Source of the DNA: Gibbula magus
Taxonomy: Eukaryota; Mollusca; Gastropoda; Trochida; Trochidae
Length of the DNA stretch: 64,000 bases
Reading direction: 5' to 3'
Assembly: GCA_936450465.1 (NCBI GenBank)
Contig: OW388303.1
Coordinates: 3,121,693 to 3,185,692, forward strand
In this document: positions 13,076 to 24,838 of the stretch, piece after piece
Layout of the letters: each line of letters opens with the position of its first letter
Position numbering within the stretch: the stretch's first letter is position 1
Program-made: the position numbers and the translations under genes
Notes under the pieces: model-generated
The model's database searches: none
What the model was told of the DNA's origin: nothing
The model's input: only the letters and a program-made list of their open reading frames with translations

Positions 13076-15834
13076 TCAACAATTAGCCAATGAACGTCGA
13101 GAAACGTTATCGTTCCGGCGTCCAATTAACGTCAATTTAACGTCGAAGTCTAAAAATGTTAAGCTCTCAGTGACAAGGTTGTAGAGTACTGAAGCACGAA
13201 AGAAATACACAACACTGCGTGATTTTCCTTTGATAATAGTGACTGTGAGTGATATTTCTAATTAAGATAGATACACGAAGCCAGTGCGTAACTCTACCGT
13301 GTACCGCACAACAAAGACAATGTTGAAAGAAGCCATCAAGCTGTTGATGTACGCCACATATGTGTGTTGAGTAGAATACCATCTCTCAATACATACTCAT
13401 GGCATGAGCTTAAGGGGAATCACATTCGTATCCTGAAAGGTTTACCTATCTTGTGACTTTGATATATGTGTTTTTAAACATAGGTAATTGATAGTGTTTG
13501 CCACCTCCAACCCTGGTCCTGTCAGAACATCTCAGCTCGTCTTCAGGGGCGGTGTGAGTACAGGGAAAACATGATTTAAAACAGAGGACGATCAAATATA
13601 TATATTGTTCTTTTGTCTTGTTTAGCAATTAATGCGTTTCAACCTTACTGCTTTTCAATCTTCCAACTATTAATATGAATCGGATTTTATAATAAAGGTT
13701 TATATTCTCAAGTGTTCAACACTGAACTTCCTTTTCGTGAACTTTTAATATATGGTTAATTGGTGAGATTATGTTGTTTTATTTGTTACCTCAGTTGAGA
13801 TAACAAATCATGCAATTTGATTTCGGACCATTTTGCAGTGAATGGTACTTCGTCTTTGCGCTCAAGTGACACGAACTCACGCCTACTTGTAGCATTAGAC
13901 GTATAAAGCGTAGTCATTTCCCCCACTATTACTCGCATTCGGACTCATTATCATTAAACCCATATGTTCATATATATCTTAGAAAACGTTAACCAGAGGT
14001 ATGTTCTTTGTCAAGGGAAATACTGTTTCCTAATATTTGCTGTGGTATGCATATTGGGACCCGATTCCTTTCCAATTCCATTGACATGACTTAACGTGAA
14101 TCTAATGGTGTTTATGGCACGTTTCCTTAAGTAATCGCTCGCCGCGTGAATGCTAGGGAAAATCTGCATCGATCCTGAAAATAGTTTGGATAGGAAATGT
14201 GCGTTTCTTCACAAATACAGACCCTTGCATCTATGAAACACACACGTAACAGTTATTGGAAATGTCTGGGAAAATAGTCAACTTGGAGGCTAGAATTACA
14301 AGAAAACTAAACCTACAATAAACAAATACTTAACCGTCCGGATACCCTTTCCCCATAACTGAATCAGAGGCGCGTTGTACTGTCCAGCGGTGGCCTGACA
14401 AAACACAGCGCTGTTGCTACTGCGTAAGCCTTCATAGATCCCTCTTCGACGTTCTCTAACAAAACACGTCTCCGAACTGCTGCAAATGGATTAAACGCTG
14501 CCAAATGATACCATAGACTATGCAAATGGGATTTTATTTTTGACTGGCAGAATTATCCGGTATTATTCCTCAAAAGTAAATATCATCGGTAATTAAATTA
14601 GCCCCAAGTGTCCTTTATGAAAACAGTTCATGGTACCTCGGTAAACAGTTTTGTTACGTCAGGGTGTGTTCTGATGTCGTCTCATATTTCTGATGTGTTT
14701 ATCGTCTCGGCCACCGAGGATATTTGAAATCCGAAATCTAATATTCAAAGTTGAAGATAGTCCTTCCCTAAGGGAGCGATGACTTGTAAAAAATACATGG
14801 TATATAGAATGTGGTCTCTCCATATTCTGCAATGGTGAATGAAGGTTTTAAAATAGGAGCGCGTTGATGCTACTGCTCTCTCTAGGGAGATAGAAACATT
14901 AAAACCTTGGAAATGTTATTCGAGGATTTGAAATGACTACAGTTTTGAAAAGAACCAGAGTTAAATATTATGTCCTCAGTATGAACAAAGTAGTCCCTAG
15001 TTTGACGCAATAACTAAACTGAAATGCCGGAAATATCAATACGGAAGAGGTACTATTACAATTATTTCTGACACATTCCGTCAATATCCTTTTTCCAAAT
15101 ATCAATATTGAACACGGTTGGTTAACCAAACGAAATGTTTTAAACATTCGCTCAATGAGAAACAAAAAAACGTAGATGAAAAATACTGATATAGTTTGAC
15201 ATATCTTCACCCCATCAATGTAATGATACTTCTGAGAATAGTCTTACAAGTAGATTCATTATAGGTAATATTCCTTAGACACTCATAATGTCCACTTCAA
15301 AGACAGAGAGATGAGTTATTCAACACGGGGATCACTTTCTGAATTCATCAGACATTCTGGAACAATCTGAACGACCGTGTTGTATCAATCGGGTCGCCTC
15401 CTCCCTCCCTCCCCACAGTTGACCACTATCACTTGCTAAATACAGTCAGTATCATTACATGCCTTGTAAAGATTGTAATTTAACATGATTATATTTATTT
15501 ATTCCTTTATCAAGCATCACTGCATTCCATATGCAGATTCCGGTTCCAATGAAATGTAAATGTATATCTTTGCCAAGTACTTAATTGCGTCTTTTGCATT
15601 GCAGTTCTAGTTACACGTTGCTTATATATGAGCATAATAAATCATATATAAGCATCAATAATTGTCTTACAAATAGTACTAAATTGAACAAAGTATTAAT
15701 TAATCTTAATACTACTTACACATCAATACAAAATGCTGAAACATTCTAAAGCTAAGCACTATATTTACATTCCTATATTTATGATATATCAGAATCGAGT
15801 CTTTGTAAAGACTCTAAATACAAGTAGTATTTGT
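13076..15834. other. intergenic, nothing recognised
   Basis: AT-rich. A more GC-rich patch at 13,500-13,560 ends in a donor-like GTGAGT, but it has no convincing acceptor or conserved frame. I see no element ends. Confidence 0.4.
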
Positions 15835-16828
15835 AGACGTAGTAGTTGGTAGTAGTTAGTAGTAGTTAGTAGTAGTAGAAGTAGCAGTTAGTAGTAGTAG
15901 TAGTAGTAGTTGTAGTAGTAGTAGTAGTAAGTAGTAGTAGTAGTTGTTGTAGTAGTAGTAGTAGTTGTAGTAGTAAGTAGTAGTAGTAGTAGTAGTTGTA
16001 GTAGTAGTAGTAGTAAGTAGTAGTAGTAGTAGTAGTTGCAGTATGTAGTAGTAGTAAGTAGTAGTTGTAGTAGTAGTAGTAGTAGTAAGTAGTAGTAGTA
16101 GTAGTTGTAGTAGTAGTAAGTAGTAGTAGTTGTAGTAGTAGTAGTAGTTGTAATAATAGTAGTAGTAGTAGTAGTAGTAGTTGTAGTAGTAGTAATTGTA
16201 GTAGTAGTAAGTAGTAGTAGTAGTAGTTGTAGTAGTAATAAGTAGTAGTAGTTGTAGTAGTAGTAGTAGTAGTAGTTGTAGTAGTAGTAGTAGTTCTAGT
16301 AGTAGTAGTAAGTAGTAGTAGTAGTAGTTGTAGTAGTAGTAGTAGTAGTTGCATTATGTAGTAGTAGTAAGTAGTAGTTGTAGTAGTAGTAGTAGTAGTA
16401 AGTAGTAGTAGTAGTAGTTGTAGTAGTAGTAGTTGTAGTAGTAGTAAGTAGTAGTAGTAGTAGTTGTAGTAGTAATAAGTAGTAGTAGTTGTAGTAGTAG
16501 TAGTAGTAGTTGTAGTAGTAGTAGTAGTTGTAGTAGTAGTAAGTAGTAGTAGTAGTAGTTGTAGTAGTAGTAGTAGTAGTTGCATTATGTAATAGTAGTA
16601 AGTAGTAGTTGTAGTAGTAGTAGTAGTAGTAGTAAGTAGTAGTAGTAGTAGTAGTAGTAGTAAGTGGTAGTAGTTGTAATAGTAGTAGTAGTTGTAGTAG
16701 TAGTAGTAGTAGTAGTAGTTGTAGTAGTAGTAGTAAGTAGTAGTAGTAGTAGTAGTAGTAGTAAGTAGTAGTAGTAGTTGTAGTAGTAGTAGTAGTAGTT
16801 GCAGTATGTAGTAGTACAAGTAGTATAT
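15835..16828. repeat. AGT/TAC trinucleotide array, about 1 kb
   Basis: Nearly pure GTA repeats with regular single-base interruptions (GTT, GTAA). A marker block TTGCAKTATGTARTAGTAG recurs at about 16,036, 16,347, 16,578 and 16,797. The array therefore grew partly by copying blocks of roughly 220-310 bp, not only by slippage. The 340-codon minus-strand frame of Thr, Leu and Tyr is a by-product. Confidence 0.95.
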
Positions 16829-17352
16829 AATAATCAACATCAAGATATGTATGTTAATATATATAGATATAAACATATACATATACATTGTATACGTTTA
16901 TAAGTCCGCATCTGTTAACTTTCACTGTTATCATTGCACTATATTAAAATACATGTATATATCAAGTAATGATCTTTATACAGATTCCACGTAGCGATTC
17001 CGACATATATGAAGTAAGTTTTGTTAGGAATGCATATAGACATATATACATGTAAATCTTTAAATCATTATGTATGAAATATACATATTGTAATGGTATT
17101 CATCCCATTAAATTTAATGTTATAATCAACGAAGAAAATCTTTAGAAAAACGCTTTTAAATTACAATCGCCATACAGGTCCCGGCATCTTCCTGATTCCA
17201 AGAACAAACTTGGAGAAGCGTTGGCTTTAACCATATCTACTTCCCATGTGTCAAGTGATCAAGAATCTAGTCTTTTATTTTGTGAATTGATGCAGTCCGT
17301 CTCTGTATGATTCATTGGTACTTTGTTTCTGTATACAAGTGCTATAAATACA
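16829..17352. other. intergenic, nothing recognised
   Basis: AT-rich and rich in ATATAC strings next to the trinucleotide array. No gene or element end is visible. Confidence 0.5.
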
Positions 17353-17356
17353 TTAA

Positions 17357-17704
17357 ATGGGCAGTAGCACGTTTTTTTCAAATTTTATTATTTTCCTATT
17401 TATATTGATAGTTTAATTCATTTATATTAACTTAAGAGGGTAAAACATCTTATTACACAAACCAATTATCCGTAGTGGTAATAACTGTGTTGCGTAAAGA
17501 GCAAAAATTGCATGGCGGCCATTTTATTGTGAACACATTTTATTATTTCGAATGACAAAAACGATTCCCGTGGCTTTACGGAACCATGTACACTAATTTG
17601 TAACTTGTCTTTCCGAAGAGAGAAGGGTGTTTTACTATTGGTGACATTATTTTTCAAATACGTGTAATCGACTTATTTGAGCGAAAAAACGTGCTACAGC
17701 GCCT
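17357..17704. mobile_element. TTAA-flanked MITE, copy b (348 bp)
   Basis: Flanked by TTAA at 17,353-17,356 and 17,705-17,708. The right terminal repeat reads AAAAAACGTGCTACAGCGCC; the left end is a slightly changed inverse (GGGCAGTAGCACGTTTTTTT). The core GCATGGCGGCCATTTTATTG is shared with copies a and c. The minus-strand frame at 17,466-17,657 lies wholly inside it. Confidence 0.9.
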
Positions 17705-17776
17705 TTAATGTTCGTATCCACATGACATAGCAATGTCATTGTTATCGTTTTCGAGTTGAAGTGTTATACTTTTTAA

Positions 17777-18129
17777 AGGCGCTGTAGCACGTTTTTTTCT
17801 AATTTTATTTTTCAATTTTCTAATTTCTAATAATAGTTTATGTCATTTATATTTACTTTAGATGGTAAAACATCATATTACACACACCAATAATCCGTAG
17901 AAGTAATAACGGTGTTGCGTATAACGCAAAAATTGCATGGCGGCCATTTTATTGTGAACACAATTTATTATTTCAAATAACAAAAACGATCCCCATGGCT
18001 TTACTGAGTCATGTACACTGATTTTAAACTTGATTTTCCCAAGAGAAAAGAGCGATTTACGATTTGTGAAAATATTTTTCAAATACATTTCATCGACTTA
18101 TTTGAGCGAAAAAACGTGCTACAGCGCCT
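17777..18129. mobile_element. TTAA-flanked MITE, copy c (353 bp)
   Basis: This is the best-preserved copy. The left end is AGGCGCTGTAGCACGTTTTT and the right end is its exact inverse, with TTAA on both sides (17,773-17,776 and 18,130-18,133). It lies only 72 bp from copy b in the same orientation. It has no transposase, so it depends on an element elsewhere in the genome. Confidence 0.92.
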
Positions 18130-18133
18130 TTAA

Positions 18134-18870
18134 GTGAATATATGTGAACGTATTAAATAAAACTCATTACAATACAGTATCTGTTACAAAGTTATATTTC
18201 ATTAATAAATATCATTTAGTAGATCCATCATATCAGTAACACGCGCAGTATCGATTCGTCGATAACACATTATGATATTAAATCACCCATAAGGCTTTCT
18301 TTGCTGTATATAAAAACAACCTTTACAAATGCAAATTAATAATTATTGTACTGGTCGTGTTTGTGCATATTCGTCACATTTTAGAACTTCAAAAACATGT
18401 GTTAATTCGGTTTAACGAGGATATAACAGGTATATGTATATAAAGTAAAAGCACCTGGCGTGGTAAATTATATATTCATTTTATACCTATTTTACATAAC
18501 ACAATTAGGACATCTGTAGTTTGTGCTGGGTATGACGAGTGTATATAAATTGATCTGGATATGAATAAAAAGCAGAATATTATAAAGTTACCAAGTACAA
18601 CTGTCAATTGTAAACCTACTGATTGATGCCTATACATACCATTTCCATATTTCTACAACAATACAGCAGCCGTACGGTAATAATGATTTCACCACGGTAA
18701 GGTTCCAATTGGTGAAGATGACATGTTTATGAACGTACTATAACTCAGAAGCAATATTACAGTCAGATACTGATGTAAACACGTGATAGTCATATGTCAA
18801 CACCACTATTCTCTTCTTGTAAGCTGGTAAACGTTAGCGTTACTTCATAAAATGGCACTGAGTTACAAGA
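18134..18870. other. intergenic, nothing recognised
   Basis: AT-rich sequence without a supported exon, RNA gene or element end. Confidence 0.5.
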
Positions 18871-19595
18871 TTTTGTATTGCAGATAAGGTGGTACAAACT
18901 ATTACAGTGTTAGCTTTCTTCACTAGGTGATTCTCATTTTAACTCATTTAGACATTGCCACAGTCCCATAAGTTAAATATGTGTTATGTGGTACAACTGG
19001 GGGAATATGTTTCAGATGTTTCACACATTTTTCTTCGGTTTTGTGACTGAAGGCACTACCAGTAGGTCAGGTTATTCTAACATGCACTATATAGGTATCA
19101 TTATACCGTAAAGTCAATTCTTGATCTGGTTTGACAAATATTGAATAATTCAAGTTATCGTTTCAGATACGTTGTCGCTTTTCCGATTTTGAATCTACTG
19201 ATGCAACCGGGATAGCAGTCACATCTTATGTTTGATATGAGTTTGTATTGCAGAGAATGTGGTATAAAAGTACAGTGTTAGCTTTTTTCACTAGGTGCCT
19301 TGTATTTCAACTCATTTAGACAATGTCACAGTCCCATAACGCTAAAAAGATAAGTTTGTGTTATATGTGTTACATGTTACAGCTGGGGGAATATGTTTGA
19401 GATGTTTCGCACAGTTTGCCTCGATTTTGTGATTGAAGGCACTACCAGTAGGTTACATTACATATTTAAGTTATTTTTTTTTTATCTAGTTTGACACATA
19501 TTCGATAATTCAATTTATCGTTTCAGATACATCGTCGCTCTTCCGATCTTGCATTTACTGATACCATCGGGATACAAGTCAAATCTTAAGTAAGA
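18871..19595 (+). repeat. 370-bp tandem duplication
   Basis: Two head-to-tail copies start at TTTGTATTGCAGA near 18,871 and 19,241. They share many blocks, including CAGTGTTAGCTTTYTTCACT, GGGGGAATATGTTT, GAAGGCACTACCAGTAGGT and ATCGTTTCAGATACRTYGTC. Small indels separate them. Confidence 0.8.
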
Positions 19596-19607
19596 TAGGT
19601 ACTTTAA

Positions 19608-19718
19608 TATTTTCACACAACGTTGCTGGAACACCTGTTGCCTCCTGATGGATGGGTAAGATGTGGCTTTGTACAGTCTGGAAACAAATACGTTATCACC
19701 ACAAATTTTGACTTGCAG
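19608..19718 (+). CDS. possible coding exon, unrecognised
   Basis: After an in-frame TAA a frame runs about 36 codons, including Leu-Leu-Pro-Pro-Asp-Gly-Trp-Val-Arg-Cys-Gly-Phe-Val and ending Asn-Phe-Asp-Leu-Gln. It stops at a donor-like CAG|GTAATA at 19,718/19,719. It reads more like coding sequence than its surroundings, but I cannot find a good acceptor (an AG at 19,597-19,598 lacks a pyrimidine tract). It lies just after the 370-bp tandem repeat. I do not recognise the product. Confidence 0.2.
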
Positions 19719-22204
19719 GTAATATATGCACGTTACTTCTCGATGTCTTGTACGTTGTTACACTGAAATTGTTTTTTGTAATGTAACATCGTCTATCCGC
19801 ATTCTAACCTCTATGTCAATGTTCACGTTGTATCATATACTGTTCATATACCAGGTATTCTAGCTGATGGCAAGGTTCGTATTTGCAACGCTTATACTTC
19901 TAAACTCTCAACTTTGGTCTAACCTATTAAATAATTGGTGTTATATTACAGTATTATCCTTTGTCTATATTTCCTCCTTTAACATACTTCCAATTGTTTC
20001 TAACACGTATTCCATTTTGATTTCCTGACAACTAACCTGCTACTGATGTGCGAGGGTTATGTTGTAGTTACTTCACGCCTTGTTCAGGACAGCAGTCTAT
20101 TTTAGCCATCAACATTACACCTTACTCTTTCCATTAACCTTCGTTTGGTGACTTTTACATTATGCGTCGCCAGCATTCTGTAACAAGGTAAACACAAACA
20201 TAATTTTACAGATGACATTTTCAGCGATGTCTGCATTTTAAAATGTACGTCAAAATAAGTTTATGGAAAGGGTAATCTCGTTTTGTTTGCACGGAATAGA
20301 CACAATCGATCATATTTTGAAAAAATGTAACTGTCATCAATTTACAGATGACCTACTCAACGGTATCTGGAATCAAAACATATTCATGATTGTATAAATC
20401 GTACCTACATGTAACTCATATGTGGCATATATTGAACACACGCCATTCATCAAATCGAATACTGACAGCATGCTGGAGGAGACAGACGCCATCATAAATC
20501 AAAGATGCCTCTTTTCTGTGATTCTAGATTTTGAAATGTATGAGTTTAAAATAGCTATATGCAGCGAAAACTCATTAATAAATTGCATACATATTGCACA
20601 CATCCGATTCATTATAACAAATCTTTTATCCTGAAGATAATTTTCAAAAATTGATACCGAACGTCCAAAAGACCACAGGTATGGTAAAATAGCAAAGTTA
20701 TCAATTTGTCAACTATATTTTGTAATCTTACATTTTGATGAATACCCGCGAACTCATCATGTAGTTTGCAAAAGACATCATTTTGTATTTATCATATTTA
20801 ATATTTTAACCTGTAAAATGGTTCTATATAATGAGAAATGGAAAGGCATCTACAGCAACCGCATGCCAAAACAGACAGGTAACTACAAATACCAATATTG
20901 AAACGTTTAGCGATGTCTGGTCATAAAAGCAATGTTAAAGTCTTGTATGTTCACAATGAAAAATATGTTATCCAGATAGTATGCCTTTCTACTGAATTTC
21001 ACTGCTTAATGGCTCTCAAAAGACTTTTTACTTTACAATGGCTTTCACATAAAACACTCCATCCTTCATTTGAAACCTTGTGTTGCATAGTTATCTCAAA
21101 CGCTTGACAACAACACTTTATTATATTTCATATTAAAGATAATATGTGCACGTTTGTTTATTGGAAAGAAGAAAGTGATGGTCTTTTTAAGTAGATTTGT
21201 CAATGATTAATCGCCTTGGACATTAATAGTGTTTTGCCTGAGTGACAATTGATATTGTGCATAGCTGTCGATTTCAAATGCTTCACCTTTTTAGTTCTTC
21301 ACTGGGAAACATAATCTTGATGAACAGACGTTCTCTGTTCTCCCGTCTGTATCAATTACAGTTTTACCTGACTCAAACTTTTGAGCTGATGTTTTACACA
21401 AAGCAATGGATTTGTGCTTAGCATTTAACATTCACAACCCATAACTCACATTCATGTATTTGATATACTAACGGGTTTCGTCTAGCGATTGATGATTGTG
21501 ATAGTGCTGCTAATGTTACTTCTTATAGTGTCTTCTCAGTTCACCACAACCATTGAAATATGACTACTAAAAGTGCTTATAAAGTACCACATAACAGCAA
21601 GTAACTAATTAAGTACCAAATAAACACATAATTGACAGAACATTTTACTGTTGTCAATCAGGTATTAATATATTTGATAACACGGCTGCACTATGAACAT
21701 GACATGTTTGATTTCGTCGTGCGTATTCATAAAAAAGGAAACATTCATCCCGAAGGACAATTTGACACCCCCAACTACACTCTTGTCTGAAATAAACATC
21801 GTTCACTGAAATCTTCTTTCAAGTAAAGCATACATTTACATCTACTGTCAAGTGAATTAAGCGTGAAAACAATGCATGAATGTTGATATGGACAGAAAGA
21901 ACAAGTTTATACCAATATTCTGTCATATGTAGCATTCATTAACACGTCTGACATAATACAATTAAATCTGTTATTCCAAACTGTTAATTCAATTTAATCA
22001 CAAGAGAAACGGGATTAGTCTTATAATAATTCAAAACCCACCTAGTCATTATATACATATATACACATAGCTCTAATGTAGTCTTTAACACTTTGCTATA
22101 TTACAACTCAAAGAGAAATTACGTCCCACTGTTCAACATATTTTGTTTTATGAATTTGACAAGAAAAAGATCCTGTAACATTCTGTGATATTCATATATT
22201 CAAG
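19719..22204. other. intergenic, nothing recognised
   Basis: About 2.5 kb of AT-rich sequence with small open frames (for example 20,422-20,634 and 20,898-21,107) that carry no motif or splice support. Confidence 0.45.
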
Positions 22205-22600
22205 TATTTTACTACTTTCAGCTGCAGAACTTATGATGAGAACTAAATGTACAATCCTGGAAGAAATCACAAAATAAACGCCTACCTGTCTTTATTATTT
22301 CAAAATCCATCCCTGTTGTGTTACTTATACCATTTACATAACATTACCATTTGAACTTTTCAGAAAGCAGTTAAATGAACAACTAAGATATTGAACCCTG
22401 AAGAACATCACAAAACAAACGCCTACCTGTCTTTATTATTCAAACTCCGACCATTGTTCTGTTACTTACACGATTTACATACTACCACCAATTAAAGTAT
22501 TCTGAAAGCTTTAACATTTACATGACCAACTAACTATACCATCCTGTAGAAAATCACAAAAGAAAGGCCTACCTTTCTCTATTACTCCGGGCTCTCCAGT
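22205..22600 (-). repeat. triplicated donor-like block, period 141-146 bp
   Basis: The plus-strand text ATCACAAAAYAAACGCCTACC recurs with CCTACC at 22,281, 22,422 and 22,568. Read on the minus strand, each copy gives an AAAGRCAG|GTAGGC or AAAG|GTAGGC donor followed by the same intron-like text (TTTTGTGATTTYYTNCAGGAT). The third copy joins the open frame at 22,573-22,840. Confidence 0.6.
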
Positions 22601-22840
22601 ATCGTTATCCCCGTGCAAGTAGTCCAGTATGACCGATGCTAATGCTCCACAGTCCAAGGCGCTACTGAATCTATGAGCCACAGCAAGGCCATATGCTTTG
22701 GGAAGCGTTGAAGTTTCTCGATGGATTGAAGCAGGCGAGCGCTGGTACGGGAGGCCGGAGAATGACCCGTTGTGTGAAGGCAGGCCGAGGAGGAGGAGGG
22801 AGGGGAATCGATAGCTATTCCAATCACGGGCCTTGTTCGA
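22573..22840 (-). CDS. candidate exon with 5' splice site, unrecognised
   Basis: On the minus strand a frame is open from just after a TAA (22,841-22,843) for about 89 codons. It ends at a phase-1 donor, GAGAAAG|GTAGGC, at 22,573. The stretch is GC- and CpG-rich against an AT-rich background. Near its end it encodes Ala-Tyr-Gly-Leu-Ala-Val-Ala-His-Arg-Phe-Ser-Ser-Ala-Leu-Asp-Cys-Gly-Ala, then Tyr-Leu-His-Gly-Asp-Asn-Asp-Thr-Gly-Glu-Pro-Gly. There is a Leu-rich run early on. The 5' limit is uncertain; a CAAG|GCCC acceptor-like site lies near 22,832. No partner exon is identified, and I do not recognise a domain. It could be a real exon or a chance frame in a GC-rich patch. Confidence 0.3.
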
Positions 22841-22849
22841 TTAGAGCAA

Positions 22850-24480
22850 AACCATTTGTGACACGACTTGTGAAAATATCAGGATGTATCATGGCTCCAG
22901 TTGGTGGAGGGAAACACTAGGTTAATGAGCATGTAAATAACGCATATATTCACGAATAGTGGACTGATTTCAATATTTTACTTTATTGTTACGCCATTTA
23001 GGGAGTGTAAACTTTTAAAATGCATTTGATTGGGCGGAACTAAGCCAATGAGCATGTACGTGTAGAAACTCGTCGTTGATTTCAATAAACTTCAGAGAAT
23101 CTTATATATTTCATGTATAAGTATCGGTTGGTGAGATACACAAAGCGAAAACACTTGTAAATACTGGAAATCTATGATGTAATCGAGAGTATAATCCACT
23201 ATCTCTCTTTCATATACAGATTTTGTCGAGAATTTGTGGAAACACCGAACTGATAAAAAAAAAACTTTTTATAAACTTGACATTGAAATATATGTACGTA
23301 TATTATTGCTGTATTATTTTAACTTTTTCTGACTGTACACGTTTCGACAATGTTCTCATGAATTATTCTATATATCAACCACTAACCCTTTTAATATAGA
23401 TTAGAATGTTTAAGTTTTCTTCAAATTTCATAATCACAATCCAATTGATAAAAGGAAGTAAACAGTAAGTTTATATTCCGAAACGTCGTGTTTGTTAACA
23501 ATAAAATGTTTGTTCTTATATATTCAACATTTAAACGCCTTTCAAAGACGTTTTCGCGAATACCTGAAGACCGGCGTTGACCTATTAATATTGTCATAAA
23601 AATAATCAACGAGTTGCGAGAAAATACGGATTATCTCTCCCCAGTTAATTATTGTGATTAACTTCGAGCTTTAGCGAGCAGTTAGACATACTATTTTATA
23701 AGGAAGAGATAATTCGTAATTCCAAACAATGAGTTGGTTATCATTTTATTTAACTTTATGCGTAACATAGAAGACACGACATTATATACGATCTTAGGTT
23801 AGACTGTCAAACACAAATTGTTTTCATACGCCATTCATAAACTTTCTAACACGTTCAGTATGCGCGCAACTAAAATAGTTTGCTACTAACACTCTTTTTC
23901 CAATAATATTATTATGTAATTGTTGAACTTTATTCCCTAAAATAATTTCTGACATGATAAACAACTAGTTTAAATTCCAAATATTATCGCAGTAAAACTT
24001 GACTTACCGACATGTAGCTATCGCTCAGTTGCTCAGTCACCGTCATTTTGTCAGCTCAACCGGTCACTATTCCATGCTACTTCGCCTGGCAAATATATTA
24101 CTGTGAATACGGCCTAAGAAACATGAATTGAACATAATTCTATGTTTTTTTTAAATTACCGGGTATATATTTTACTGACGTGTGACTTCAAAATTGAAAA
24201 ATTGAAATTGTTCAACAGGGAAGCTAGACAATTCATGAATTGGCGTAAAGTGTAGTTCCGTCACGTCAACGAATCAAAACTCAAATTAAATTTTGAAAAT
24301 CTGTCATTCCCATGACCATTGCGAAAACTTCAATAGTCGGCAGATCTTTGCCCGCTGGGGTAAGAATATCTTATTATATGCTGAGCAATGTAAGACAGAG
24401 TTTTCTCAGTTTGAGAAAACATGTTCTAAACACTGCAGTTTGCTATCACTTTTTCAACACAGTGAAAATATCATAGAGGG
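22850..24480. other. intergenic, nothing recognised
   Basis: AT-rich. No supported exon, element end or RNA gene. Confidence 0.5.
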
Positions 24481-24482
24481 AA

Positions 24483-24576
24483 TGACGTCATGTGTACAAT
24501 GGTATGACGTCATGTTTACAATCAAAGCAACGTCATCGCCGTTTCTAAGTGACAGAGCAATAAAGGTATGACGTCG
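24483..24576. promoter_or_regulatory. cluster of CRE-like sites
   Basis: Full TGACGTCA palindromes occur at 24,483-24,490 and 24,505-24,512. They sit in a 22-bp tandem duplication (ATGACGTCATGTKTACAAT). An ACGTCA half-site lies near 24,530 and TGACGTCG at 24,569-24,576. The palindrome is the known binding site of CREB/ATF factors. No adjacent gene is identified, so function is inferred from the motif density only. Confidence 0.4.
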
Positions 24577-24699
24577 CCAGAACTCGCTCAATTGAGGCAG
24601 TTTTGAACGTAAAACACCATATTTCCCATCACAGAAGCATATAATATACAGAATATTTTGTGTTTTCAGTGCAATATCTTTATCTCTCATCTCGTGATG

Positions 24700-24838
24700 G
24701 GGTACTACTAGTAGTAGTAGTAGTACTACTACTTCTTTCTTTACAGTAGACCAGGTTGCCGAGCCCCTGGCGGGACTCGAATCTCAGACCTCTTGATCCG
24801 AGGTCGAACACCCGAACCACTACGCTATGGATCCCGCC
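24700..24838 (-). mobile_element. tRNA-derived SINE
   Basis: On the minus strand a 70-nt tRNA-like head runs 24,838 to 24,769. It has a 7-bp acceptor-like pair (GGCGGGA/TCCCGCC), an A-box-like TAGCGTAGTGG and a B-box GATTCGAGTCC. An ACCTC/GAGGT anticodon-like stem can be drawn, but loop position 33 is G and the T-arm does not fit, so it is not a working tRNA. A short body and a CTA/GTA-rich tail follow (24,700-24,745). Confidence 0.65.

Noticed and set aside
15835..16828. CRISPR-like regular spacing
   Set aside because: The regularity is a trinucleotide microsatellite; there are no unique spacers.
15866..16888. 340-codon minus-strand frame of Thr, Leu and Tyr
   Set aside because: It is a translation of the trinucleotide array; any reading of it is low complexity.
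24769..24838. A genuine tRNA gene on the minus strand
   Set aside because: The acceptor pairs, but loop position 33 is not T and the T-arm cannot form; it continues into a SINE body with a microsatellite tail.
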